From: Scenedesmus sp. ARA3
Taxonomy: Eukaryota; Chlorophyta; Chlorophyceae; Sphaeropleales; Scenedesmaceae
Reading direction: 5' to 3'
Assembly (NCBI GenBank): GCA_004335835.1
Contig: RWJK01001973.1
Span: 62,001 to 126,000 of the forward strand
Length of the DNA: 64,000 nucleotides
Shown: piece by piece, positions 24,622 through 35,715 of the stretch
How positions within the stretch are numbered: the stretch's first letter is position 1
Layout: every line of letters begins with the position of its first letter
Program-made: the position numbers and the translations under genes
The notes under the pieces: generated by a model
Databases searched by the model: none
Told to the model about the DNA's origin: nothing
The model's input: only the letters and a program-made list of their open reading frames with translations

Positions 24622-25954
24622 GTTTGTGCATGCAAGCAGCATGGTGCACTGCACCTGCCGCGAGATCACCTCTGGCCTGTGGGCCTTCGCCACCTGCCAG
24701 CAGCAGCCGCCGCCAGCACTGCTGTCAGCAGCAGCAGACGCGATCTGCGGCTGGGACAAGCTGCAGGAAGGAGAGGCCAAACATCTGGTGTCACTCGGCT
24801 GGGCGATGGCCAAGATGAACTGCAAAGACAGGCGCGTGTTTGGAGCGCTTGCAGCAGCGCTGGTGCCGCATGCGGGGTTGTTGAGCGCCAATCAGGTGTC
24901 AGTGGTGCTATGGGCGTTTGGCAGGGCGGCGTTCCGGGACCAGCACGTGCTGCAGCAGCTGGCCAGCAGGACGCAGCACCTGCTGCAAGAGCAGCAGCAG
25001 CAGCAGGATGGGGAGAAGCAGGCCAAGCTGGGTAGGGCAGCTGCACGGCGGCTGAAGCATGCAAAGTTTGACTCCACGGCACTCAGCAACATGGTGTGGG
25101 GCTTGTCAGTGCTGCAGTGGCAAGACCCGCAGGTGATGGCAGCAGCAGCAAGCGTGGCTGCTGGCGCGCCCTTGGTGTATGACTTCAAGCCTTGGGAGGC
25201 GGCAAACCTGCTGAAGGGCTTTGCAGCTGCAGCTTCGGCTGCTGCACAGGGTGATGATGGTGTTGCAGATAGCGATGCCAGTAGCAGCAGCAGCAGCATT
25301 GCCGATGAGGATGCAGCACTGCACCAGCAGGTACAGGAAGCACTAGATAAGACTAGCGAACCAGCAGCAGCAGCAGCAGCACCAGCAGCAGCAGCAGCGC
25401 CAAACAGGCAGCTGGCGTTACAGCTGTGGCCTGCTGCATGCGCAGTGTCGTCTGCTGCGCTGCGGCGCTTGGATGAAGCCACGCCATCGTGCGTGGTGCG
25501 CATGATGTGGGGGCTGGCAGCGCTGCACCAAGCAGCAGTGTCCTCGCAGCAGGGGCCCCCGCTGAGCGCAGCAGCTTTGGAAAATGGCCGGGTTGTGTTT
25601 GGGCAGTTGGCGGCAGCGCTGCAGCAGCAGTGGAGCCGGCAGACAGCACACCCTGTGGGACTCACTGTTGCAGCCTGGGCCCTGGTCATGGCTCAAGGCA
25701 GTGGGCTGGTGCCAGCGCTGCTGCTGCAGGAGCCCGGCAGAGCGGGCCATGCCGCTGCTGTGCTGCAGCAGCTGCTGGAGGCGACAGTGGCACTGGCATC
25801 TGAGCAGCAGCTGAAGGCGCACCAAGTGGCTGACCTAGCTGCTGCTTTTGATAGGCTGAGTAGGCGGCTGCAGCAGGGTGGCAGCCTTGCTTCAGTTGCC
25901 GGCAGCAGCAGCGGCAGGAGCGAGTCTGCAGGGCTGCCGTCTGATGCTTCGGCA

Positions 25955-25989
<35 letters not shown>

Positions 25990-26804
25990 GTCATCTGCGC
26001 AAGGTGGGGAGGCGCAGCAGCTGCTGGGCCAGTTTGCTGCTGCAGTGGCTGCTCTGGCAGATGCTGCGCAGCGGCTGCAGGTGGATGCTGTGGGCCCTGG
26101 GCAGATGCCGGATGCTGTCAGTGTGGCTGATGTGTCCAAGATGCTGCCTGCCTTTGGGCGCATGCAGGTGCGGTAGCCGGGGTGGTGGGCTGGGTGGGTG
26201 CAACAGTGAGCGCTGCAGTCAGCTGCACAACTTGAGGTTTTGCAGATGCCTGTCCAATTCGTTGCCAAGCAGTGTGTGCAAGCTGGATTCACGTAGCCGA
26301 ATTGGCTGAGTTGAGCAGCGCCGCAAAACAACAGACTGCATTATTGTGAAGCCGTGCGGCACTCAGAAAGTTCTTGGTTGTGCTTACGTCCGACAGTTTT
26401 GGGACTACTGCTGCTGCTGCTGCTGATGCTGATGCTGATGCTGATGCTGATGCTGATGCTGCTGCTGCTGCTGCCAGGTCACCAACGAAGCGCTGTATCA
26501 GGCGCTGCTGCGCCACTGGTCACCGCAACAGCTGCAAGCCTGCAGCAGCGATGACCTGATTGGTGCAGTGCGTGCACTGACATGGCTGGCGAAGGCGCAG
26601 CCGGGGCTTGTGAGCAGTGGCGTGTTGCCAAGTGACTTGTGGGAGCTGCTGCTGCAGCTGTGCTTGAAGCGATGGGGGCGCCTCAGGGACTGGCAGCGAG
26701 CTTTGCTGCAGCCAGTGGCTGCCAACATGCCTGCTGAGGTGGCTGCACAGCACGTTGAGGTTGCTGCGGAGTTCAAGCGTGTTGTGGCTGGGGCTAAGCA
26801 GTAG
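23579..26804 (+). CDS. OPR/RAP-like helical-repeat RNA-binding protein, probably organellar (3 exons, about 880 aa)
   Basis: Exons 23579-24366, 24640-26167 and 26478-26804. The ATG at 23579 opens MALFSDNSQHACFTGVAAAC, and the N-terminus (to SRSYIS) is compatible with organelle import. Residues about 45-200 are Gln-rich and low complexity. Then come alpha-helical blocks: MMQAKTPQKLLEIV, GLWAFATCQQQPPPALLSAA, HLVSLGWAMAKM, SVVLWAFGRAAFRD, ALSNMVWGLSVLQW, VVRMMWGLAALHQ. This periodic leucine/Trp-Ala/Gly pattern is typical of chlorophyte octotricopeptide-repeat (OPR) proteins such as Tbc2-like translation factors, which bind chloroplast or mitochondrial transcripts. No C-terminal RAP domain was recognised. 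The RNA target is unknown. The exon 2 acceptor is GCAAGCAG, so one extra Ser could be included or skipped. Confidence 0.75.
24571..24619 (+). repeat. (GCT)n microsatellite in intron 1 of the OPR-like gene
   Basis: About 16 uninterrupted GCT triplets just upstream of the exon 2 acceptor. The tract replaces the usual polypyrimidine stretch. Confidence 0.9.
26409..26472 (+). repeat. (GCTGAT)n / (GCT)n compound microsatellite
   Basis: GCT triplets interrupted by about six GCTGAT units and then more GCT, ending directly at the CTGCCAG acceptor of the last OPR-like exon. Confidence 0.9.
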
Positions 26805-26844
26805 TAGCTGCTTGTGTGTTTGGCCCTGATGGCGCAGCCTGAGG

Positions 26845-26849
26845 TGTAA
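26845..26849 (+). promoter_or_regulatory. Putative TGTAA polyadenylation signal of the OPR-like gene
   Basis: TGTAA 41 bases after the stop codon, the best-placed such signal in the window. Confidence 0.5.
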
Positions 26850-27529
26850 CCCTACCTGCAAGCCCTAGGCTGACATTTGACCGTGTCACAGCAGAGATGC
26901 GCGTGTACGTTATTCATAGCCGCTGATGAGATGTAGAGCAATTCGCAGTTTCGTAGAAGGACTGACAACGACGATTGGTGCATCCTGCTCCAGAGTATCT
27001 CGTGTTAGCCGGATTGCTGTCGTACGGCGAAGCACGCACGCACACTGAGGAGAGGTCTTTATACTAAAGCTACGAATATCGTAGGTCAGGTCTAGAGTGC
27101 TGCAGTATGGCGGCCTCGGCCTTACGCTTGAGGTCACTGTCGCTCTGCTGCTGCCACAGCAGCAGCCTGAAGCATAGCCTCTTCGAGGCTGGGCCTTGCT
27201 TGAAGATTGCCACCTCAAGAAACGCCATAGGTGATTACTGTTAAATGGTAGCGGTGTGACAGCAGCAGCAGCAGCAGCAGCAGCAGCAATGGCAACTGCT
27301 GCAGCAGCAGGAACCTGGCCTGTAGCCACATGACCTGGTGAATGTCGCCTGTGCACAATCGATTCTAAAGGAGACTATGGAGTTCTCAACACACCTAGGC
27401 TTCTTTCGTTGTTCTTGACTCTGCATGCTGCCGCCTTTCTGCCGTCCCATACCCTGCCTGTGAATCTCAGGCGTGCTGCAACAGTGCTTGCCTCATGAGC
27501 ACCAGCACCAGCACCAGCAATGGCAGCAT
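26850..27529. other. Intergenic region upstream of the pseudouridine synthase gene
   Basis: Contains an (AGC)n tract at about 27259-27288 and presumably the promoter of the pseudouridine synthase gene. A minus-strand open frame (26910-27356) lacks an ATG and any recognisable similarity. Confidence 0.5.
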
Positions 27530-30500
27530 ATGCATTGCTACAGCACCCTAACCAGGTCCTCATCACAGCAAGCCAGCACAGCGGACAGTGACGATGAAGA
27601 CGAGTCCGAAGATGCCACTCCTGCAGCCAGCAGCAGCAGCAGCAGCAGCAGCGACGGCCCCACTGCCGCTGCTGCTGCCAAGCCGCAGCCTGAGAAGCCG
27701 TTGCGGGTGGAGCGGCTGCTGGCCAACTTGGGCTACGGCAAGCGCCAGGAGTGCGCCCTCATGCTCAAGCGGCGGCGCGTGGTGTATGCAGACAGCGGCA
27801 AGCCAGCAAAGGTGCGGGGCGCTGCCACAGCAGTGCTTATGAGTGGTTTGCTGGTGCATGTCATGCGGGCATTAGTGTGGCTAGTGCACTCGTAGCAGAG
27901 GTGGAGCAGCGGCTGATGGGCAGCAGCATGGGCTGCTACTGCAGCAGCAGCGGCGGCAGCAGTTGATTGGCCAGTCAGGTCTGTGCTCCAGAGCCCATTC
28001 TAAACACTCCTGCAGCAGAAGCAGGGCGTGGTGTACGCCAGCAGCGGCAAGCTGGCAAAGGTGCGTGGCTCATGCTGTGGGCTACTGCCAGCCATGCTGG
28101 CGTTGCAGCTAGCACACTTGACGCCACAGCCTAGTCAGACACTTCTCTGGCGCTCAACCTGCAACTGCTGCAGCAGCAGACACAAGGCTGGTCGTAGAAC
28201 TGCCAACGCTGCTGAATATAAACATCAATGGTTGCATGTGTGCGTCCTTGGCTTGTAACTTTGGCTTCCTTTTGGACTGGCCGCAGGTGGGTGAGAAGGC
28301 GCTGGCAGGGCAGCTGCTGCAGCAGTGCGCACAAGATGCTGGCAGTGGGTTTTCCATTGCGGTAGTAGTGACCAGTGTCTGCCTCCTGCATTTCTGTCAT
28401 GCCGCCGCAGGTGGGTGAGAAGGCGTTGGCAGGGCAGCTGCTGCTGGATGGTGAGCCCCTGGACCCTGCCCCGCCCTTGGCTATCCTGCTGCACAAGCCT
28501 ACAGGCTACGTGGTGACGTCACCCGAGGATGAGAATGTGACAGACCCCAAGATCTATGACCTGCTGCCATTCAGGTGGGCGGGAGGGCATGTTGGCGTGT
28601 TGCAGGAGTTGGTGCAGCGGCTTGTGTTTGCTACGCTGTGTGGTGCTGTTGCAGCCGTGCTGTTGGGTGTGCACATGTGTGCATGTAGGCTCGGCCAACT
28701 GGGTTCGCTTGCGGCCTTGCAGCCTGCAACCTTTCAGGCTGGCAGCGCGTTGCCACTGACATGTAGGTAATGCACGGTCTGCTTGCCATGCTGATCGCTC
28801 TCTGTTTTCCCGCCATGCATGTGAGTTTTCCAAGGATCTTCGATGTCCCCTGTCTGCGTGTTCCACAGGTTTGGCAGGCGGCGGCCGTTCCTGTCAGCCA
28901 TTGGCCGCCTGGACAAGGAGACCTCGGGGCTGCTGATGCTGACTGATGACGGCAAGCTGCTGCACAGCATACAGTCGCCCGCGCGAGGTGCGGCACAGCA
29001 GCAGCAGCAGCAGCAATTGCTATGAAAAGGGCAGCAAGGCGGCAGGCTGGCTGTGTACCCTATACAGCTTCAGCTCAGGCTTTGGGCAATTGTAGCAGCC
29101 TGCATTGAGTTCCTGGCACTACACCCGGAATACAGTAGCCGCAATGCTTTCTGGGCGATGTTGCAGGAGCGGCACGTCACGTATATATCCTGCAGCTTGC
29201 TGTTGGCTGTTCAGCACCAGTACTTGTGGCTGTGGTTGCTCACCCATGTCATCGCAACATACGTACTACATATGCGCTGCATGTGTTTCTTCTTACCGCT
29301 TGTCCAGGCATCTGGAAGCTGTACACAGCCACACTGGCCGCCCCGCTGACCGGCAAGGAGGCAGCGGCAGCGGTGCGCCGCTTTGGCAGCGGCACTATGC
29401 AGCTGGTGGGTGACCGCAGCCCGCTGCTGCCTGCTGGGCTGCGCATGCTGGATGATGTTACGGCAGAGGTGGCCATCTGTGAGGGGCGCTACCACCAGGT
29501 GGGTGGGGCGTGAGGTGTTGTGCTGTTGCAGCACTGCAACAGCAGCAGTGCAACATCAGCAGTGCTGCAGCATTGGGAACGTCGACGTTGCGGTGCTGTT
29601 GCAGCAGTGCTGCGCTGATGTGGCGATGCTGAGTGATGACTGTTTGCTGTGTATGATAGCAGAGGCGGCCATCTGCGAGGGCAGGTACCACCAGGTGGGT
29701 GGCGCGCATGGTGGTGCTGTTGTGCTGATGTTGCGGCGCTGAGCGAGTTACTATTTGCTGGATGACGTTGCGGCAGAAGTGGCCATCTGCGAAGGACGAC
29801 ACCACCAGGTGGGTGGCGCGCATAGTAGTGCTGTTGCGCTGATGTGGCGATGCTGAGTGAGCGCGTGCTTGTTTGCCCGTGTGTGTGGCGGCAGAGGTGG
29901 CCATCTGTGAGGGCAGGTACCACCAGGTGGGCGGGCAATCAATCATTTGTTCGAACCACATGCTGCTGGCTGGTGCTGTGCTGCCGCTGCAGACCCAACG
30001 CACGTTTGCGACCATCAGGCGCAGGCATTGCTCGCGCATTGCTCGCAGGCAGTGCTCGCGCTGGTGGCTGACTGCAACTAAACGACAAGTGCTGCTGGTG
30101 CTACTTGCTTGCCACTGCAGATTCGGCGCATGTTTGCATCCATAGGTAGGGAGGTGGTGGCGCTGCACCGCAACGCCATCGGCGGCCTGGCCCTGGCTGA
30201 CTGTGGCGTGGCTGAGGGCGCCTGGGCCTTTGCCACCCAGCAGCAGATGGCAGCAGTACTGGCAGGGCCTGACCTACAAGAGGGCATCCAGCAGCAGCAG
30301 CAGCAGGATGAGGCGCAGGCAGGAGCAGCAGCGGAGGATGAAGCTAGCCAGCAGGGCGCAGCAGCTGGCATTAGCAGCGGCCGGCGCCGGAAACAAAGTG
30401 CTGCGCCTGCTGACGCAGGAAGCTTGCAAGGTGTCAAGCAGCAGCAGGATGATGCAGCTTGGTTTGCGGCAGGCGCTGAAGCAAGCAGCAGCAGCGAACA

Positions 30501-30678
30501 AATTTCCGCTGATCAGCTAGCTGAGGCATCAGATGATGCTGACGAAGACGACGATGTTGAGCTGCTGTTGGATGAGGAGCAGTCGGTGCGGCGCTACACG
30601 AGCAGCAGCAGGTGGCAGAAGCGGCGCGCAGCCATTGCCAGCAGCTTGCAGCGCAGGCAGAAACAGCCCGCGGAGTGA
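27530..30678 (+). CDS. RNA pseudouridine synthase, RsuA/RluB family (5 exons, 437 aa)
   Basis: Isomerises uridine to pseudouridine in RNA, in this family usually ribosomal RNA. Exons 27530-27811, 28411-28574, 28869-28987, 29308-29498, 30121-30678, all in phase. ATG at 27530 starts MHCYSTLTRSSSQQ, a basic Ser/Thr-rich leader without acidic residues, so an organellar location is likely (inference). An acidic/Ser/Ala linker follows. The S4 RNA-binding domain spans exons 1-2 (LRVERLLANLGYGKRQECAL to LLLDGEPLDP). The catalytic core has HKPTGYVVTS, the signature GRLDKETSGLLMLTDDG with its catalytic Asp, and EGRYHQIRRMFASIGREVV (HQ-R-R motif across the exon 4/5 join), then RNAIGGLAL. The C-terminal tail is Gln/Ala/acidic and unlike bacterial relatives. 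Introns 1 and 4 contain copies of exon edges (separate entries). Confidence 0.9.
28016..28325 (+). repeat. Copies of the exon 1 end and exon 2 start inside intron 1 of the pseudouridine synthase gene
   Basis: 28016-28060 repeats the end of exon 1 (GTGGTGTA, AGCGGCAAGC, GCAAAGGTGCG blocks), is preceded by CTCCTGCAG and followed by GTGCGT. 28287-28323 repeats the start of exon 2 (real start 28411), again after a CCGCAG acceptor, with the shared block GGTGGGTGAGAAGGCG. Confidence 0.85.
29448..29935 (+). repeat. Four copies of the exon 4 end with donor site, pseudouridine synthase gene
   Basis: The real exon end (about 29448-29510) reads AEVAICEGRYHQ followed by GTGGGT. Copies recur at about 29660-29706, 29758-29820 and 29888-29934, each ending in CACCAGGTGGG. 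Flanking bases such as GCGCGCAT and GTGCTGTTG also repeat, so the duplicated unit is larger than the exonic part. Confidence 0.88.
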
Positions 30679-31702
30679 GCTGGTGGCGTGTAGCAGGCCT
30701 GAGAATGGTCTTTCTGTAGCAGATGTGTCGCTTGTATAAAGGATTGCAGGTGACACACTTTGCGCTCGTGCAAGCAGTTGCGCCTCTTGTCATTTTGATG
30801 GCAGTGCCGTGAACCTCAGGCCACTGTAGGCTTACACTTGGGTCCGGAACTAGCGTTGAGAGTTTGCAGGGGGGAAAACACGTTCCAAAGCACAATGCAA
30901 CATACTGCTAACTCACATATAGCTACTCGGGTAAGCCCACACATGTTGGAGGATAGATGTTGCAGTTTGGGAAGCTCGCTGTTTGCGAGCTCCACCGTGG
31001 AGCTGTGACGGCGATGCCGCCCGGTTTGCAGGCTGCTATCACAGCCGCTGCTCATGCCATGCAAGCGCACTGCCGCGTGCGCAAGGTGGCGCCAGTTGGC
31101 CCCGCACCAAGCTCGCAAAAAGGTACGCGAGAACTTGTTACACTCTCGCGCCAGCACACGCATTCAACGCACGTGCCAAGCACACGCGCCAAGCACTGCA
31201 AACCAAGAAGCAACAGCATGCTTCGCACATGTGTTTTAGCTGTCCCACTGCCGCACAGTTCAAGGCGGCAAAGAACAGCAGGGCCCGTCGCTTGGGTGCC
31301 ATCAGCCAGCTGGCAGCTGATTCAGCAGTCTGACGGTGCCTGAGCTGCAAGCGTTCGTTTCAGGGAACATTGCAGCTCCACAATCCAGTGAAACCGAGGC
31401 GCAGCAGTCAGGCAAGCTACAGCAGGTGCTGCAGTGTGATCAGCCAGCCGCCAAGGCATGCCCAACACACACACCGAAAGTGGCAGACACACACAGTGTC
31501 GCCAACGACACGTCACAATCACGCACACAGCAACATGTGGCGCACAGCACGAGCTTCAGCAGCACACGCCGTGCAATGCACATCACACAACAGCTAGCTG
31601 CCACTCACACGTACACACACAACACATCACGAAGTATAGAATACCGCAGCACCAAGTACATCTCCACACCCCTCACAACTGCCTACCCCAGCTGCACTTG
31701 GC
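30679..31702. other. Convergent intergenic region
   Basis: Between the pseudouridine synthase stop (+) and the ThrRS stop (-); should contain both 3' UTRs. No supported gene. A run rich in ACACAC/CACGCA covers about 31460-31640. Confidence 0.5.
31138..31142 (-). promoter_or_regulatory. Putative TGTAA polyadenylation signal of the ThrRS gene
   Basis: TGTAA on the minus strand about 560 bases beyond the ThrRS stop. Confidence 0.3.
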
Positions 31703-34700
31703 TCAGCTCTCAGCTGCCGGCTGCTGCTGCTCCTGCTGCTGGCTGTCCGCATGGCTGGCAAAGGCGCTGGCTTGGCTGCGGCTGTCGCGCTCCTTGGACA
31801 GCACGGCCACAAGGTCTGCCACCTTGTGCATGCCGTGCACCACGTTGTCGCGCGTGCGCACGTTCACGGTACCGTTTTCCTGCAGGACAGATGTGAAGTC
31901 AGGCGGTAAAACCGTAAGCACGTGTGCATGTATATGTTGGCGCCACGGGGCGCAGCTGACCATGCTGTAAGGCATGATGATGTAGATGCAACACGCGTGC
32001 GCTGGCGCTGTCACGACACCGAAGTCCCACCAAGCCGAGCCACTACAGGCAGCGCCAGAATCTGCTGCATGCCGACGCGCCCCGTGCGCATGGGCCATGA
32101 CAGCTACAGGTAGGTCCAGCTGTGTAAGAAGCGCACACAGGCCCCGCTGTGGCGCCCTGATGCATCCCACCACCCGCACACCCAACACGCCCTGCACACT
32201 ACTACCCCTGCACACCCCGCTGCAACCACCCAACCAACCATGCAGCCAACAAACCAACCCACCACCAGCCAGCCAAGCCATTTGCTGTCACCGTCTGCTG
32301 CTCTCCCACCACCAAGATGTAGCTGTACCCCACTGCAAGCAGCCAAGCAACCCCGCTGCCAAACAAACAACTGATCAACACCGCTGCAGCAACCAACCGC
32401 GCGGCTCACCTTCTCCTGCTCTCCCACCACCAGGATGTAGTTGTACTGCGCCAGCTGCGCCTCCCGCACCTTCTTCTGCATCTTGCGGTCAGTGACGTCA
32501 GCGTCAACGTGGAAGTGCGCAGCGCGCAGCGCCTTGCGCACCTGCAGCAGCAGCAGCAGCAGCAACGCGCATACCGTCAGAGAGCAGGCGGCAGCATGGA
32601 AGAGTGCATGTTGCGGTACAGCTCAGTGAGTGCTCATTGAACGCCCCGAAGCAAACATCACATGTGAGATCCACCACAGCACACACATGCACGTACATGC
32701 ACACGTTCCCGCACACGTACAGGACGCAGCCATCACTACTGCCTAACCAGCTCTGAAACACGCAGCAAACTCTGCGCAAGTTGCAACAACAACACCCGCT
32801 CTTCCCCTCACCTGGCCTGCGTACTCGTAGCTGGCCTCGCTAATAGGCACCACCATGACCTGGCGCGGGCTCAGCCACAGCGGCCACTTGCCCGCGTAGT
32901 GCTCCGTGAGGATGGCATACATGCGCTCGATGCTGCCCAGCACGGCGCGGTGCACGATCACGGGGCGCTCGCTGCCCGCCTCAGTGGCGTAGGTGAGGTC
33001 GAAGCGGATGGGCAGCTGGAAGTCCAGCTGCACCGTGGCGCACTGGAACTTGCGGCGCAGCGCGTCGTACACTGCAGCAGGGAGACCAAACACAGTGAAG
33101 GCAGTCGGTCGAACACTCCGTAAAGTAAGTTGATTTGGCCGGGGACTGGCCAGTCAGTGTGGAGCTGTTTAGCAGCGGCTGCAGGACATAGCCATCATGT
33201 ATCTGGCTGGCATGCAGCCATACAACATGCGGCAACCACCCTTTGGCTGACACCATATCAACTGCTGGTAAAACATAGCAGGAAAGTGCATTCAACAGCA
33301 GAGGACAGCAGCAGCAGCGGCGGCTCACCGGTGATGTCGATCTTGGGCCCGTAGAAGGCGCCGTCGCCTGGGTTCATCACCCACTCGCGGCCCGTGCTGT
33401 TGAGCGCCTCCTCCAGCGCAGCCTCAGCCTTGTTCCACAGCTCCAGCTCGCCTGCAGCAGCCAGCAGACGTGTACAAAGTAGGGCTATGGATACCGAAAA
33501 ACACATGCCCAGCAACACAGCATTTGTTGCATGCTTGCCTTGATCCACAAAGCCAGACCCATTTCATGAAGCATTTGCTCACTTAATCCAAGGGACATAG
33601 CAGCAGGCATTGCACCCCAACCATTACTCCCACGACAGTATAGCACAGAAGCTGCAGCTGCCGCTGCACTTTGCTGCCCGCTCACCCAGGTAACCCTCTG
33701 GCCGCGTGGACAGCGCCATGGTGTAGTCCAGCCCAAAGATGCCGTACACCTCATCCATCATCTGCAGGAAGGACTTGACCTCACCCATGACCTGCAGCAG
33801 GAAGCATGAGGCAATTCAATAAGCATTTGAGCGGGTGAGCAGGATTTTGACGAGAGGCAGTTGAGCAGAGTGAGGTGGTGTGCAATCCTGAGCAGCATTG
33901 AACCTCAGCAGCGACAATGACAGAACAACTGCAGGACACATGTAAAGCAACCTTCCTGCTCCTGCCGGCTGCTGCTCATCCATGTACTCGCTCCGTTGCT
34001 GCTGTCATTCCTGCAGCCGCTGCTGCTGCCACACACCACACCACACACCGCGCACCTGGTCAGGCCTGCAGAAGATATGTGCGTCGTCCTGCTGGAAGCG
34101 GCGCACGCGTGTGAGCCCGGACAGCGCGCCGCTGTACTCGTTGCGGTGCAGCACGCCAAAGTCGGCCAGCCGCAGCGGCAGCTCCCTGGCGGTGAGGTTT
34201 TGATGTGTGGTTTTCATGGTGGTGCGGGCGATCGCCGCACAGCAGAGCAGAGGCAAGACAGCAGCAGCAGCAGCAGCAGCAAAAGAGAGTTAGTGCACAC
34301 CCGCCCGCAGACCGACCCACCACTAATGTGCAGCTGCCTGCACCTTTCAGAGTGATCATGCAACGCACATTGCCTGTGCCAAGGACAAAAGAAGGAAAAC
34401 ATGTGTTTTGTTGTCAGAGTTGTCGCATGCTGGGTAGGACCCACGGAGTAACTGCCCCGACGGGGCTCCCCAAGGTGATGGAATCAGCAGTCGCACACAG
34501 CAGGAATCCCGCAAGGGACTCAACCGCCAGCATCATTCTATGGCGCTTCTAGAGGACTGTACACCCATGATGCCCTGGCACGAGTGCCAAGGGGGTGCTC
34601 CTATACTAGAGGCCTGCAGGTGCCCGGCTAAAGGCACCCGCTGGCCCGCCATTGAAGTTTATGTTTTGCACAAATGCACAGGGCAGGATTTGAACCTGGG

Positions 34701-35684
34701 TCCATGTAAATGCAAGCCAACCACATTGTCAGCTGGTTGCTGCGCAGCCGATCGTAGGTGATGCATCACATGAGTATTGGCCGTAATAGATACTCGATGA
34801 AACAAGCAGCGCAACTCTATCACGCGGCAAAGACAGCATTCTGCACTAACACAGCCACAGCCGCCGCCCCTGGCCCTTGCCGCCGCCCAGCCAGCCACCA
34901 CCGTGCAGAGCCTAAGCTGTAGATGCGCCTCACCCTGCTGACCAACGTAACGCAATGCAATGCTCCGCACAACACAGCCACAGCGGCTCCCCGCCCCTAA
35001 CCCTTTTCACCACCCAACCAGCCGCCGCCCTGTCGCCTGACCTGTATGAGCGCACCCTGTTGCCAAACATGATGCAGTGCCCGGGGCAGTTCATGGGCTT
35101 GAGCCCGTACTCGGCCTTCTCGACGTCAAAGGCAAACATGTTCTCCCGGTAGTGGTCCGCGTGGCCGCTGGTCTTCCACAGGTCAAAGTTGTAGATGTTG
35201 GGGGACACCACCTGGCAAGCCGCGCGTCACACACACGGCCACGGAAGTTACAGGACATGTCACTCTTTTGTGATTGTTGCTGTACTTGATAGTCCACAGA
35301 TATGATGGGAGCACTAGAGGTGGCCTATGCCTATGATGAGTACCACACCGCGAGCCCCAATCCTGCCATGCACAAAATCTGAACACCCCTACACTGCGCT
35401 GCCCATGCAATCCCTTTACTCTATCGTCTTGCCCGCGCTGCTGCTGTCCAATGCAGCTGTTGCCGGTGTGGCTGCAGCTCTGCCTGCTGCCACCACTGGT
35501 GCCACAGCGTGTGCTTCTGCTGCTGCTCCTGCTGCTGCTGCCGCCACAAGGACAACGCTGCTGTCGCTGTCGCTGCTGCTGCTGCCGCTGCTCCTCTGCG
35601 AAGGCCAGCTGCGCGCGCACCTCCTTGTACTCGCACTCCCAGTACTTCTGACCCTGCCACTGCTGCTGCCGCCACCACAGCAAG

Positions 35685-35715
<31 letters not shown>

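Noticed and set aside
23932..24891. 319-residue minus-strand frame rich in Cys/Ser/Ala
   Set aside because: Antisense shadow of the Gln-rich OPR-like exon and the GCT tract.
26910..27356. 148-residue minus-strand frame upstream of the pseudouridine synthase gene
   Set aside because: Starts at GTG, has a poly-Ala run from an AGC tract, and no domain was recognised.
29448..29935. Tandem gene duplication of the pseudouridine synthase
   Set aside because: Only the last 12 or so codons of exon 4 plus adjacent intron are repeated, not a whole domain or gene.
34675..34746. Functional tRNA gene
   Set aside because: The anticodon arm does not pair, and acceptor and T stems cannot both be perfect in the same register.
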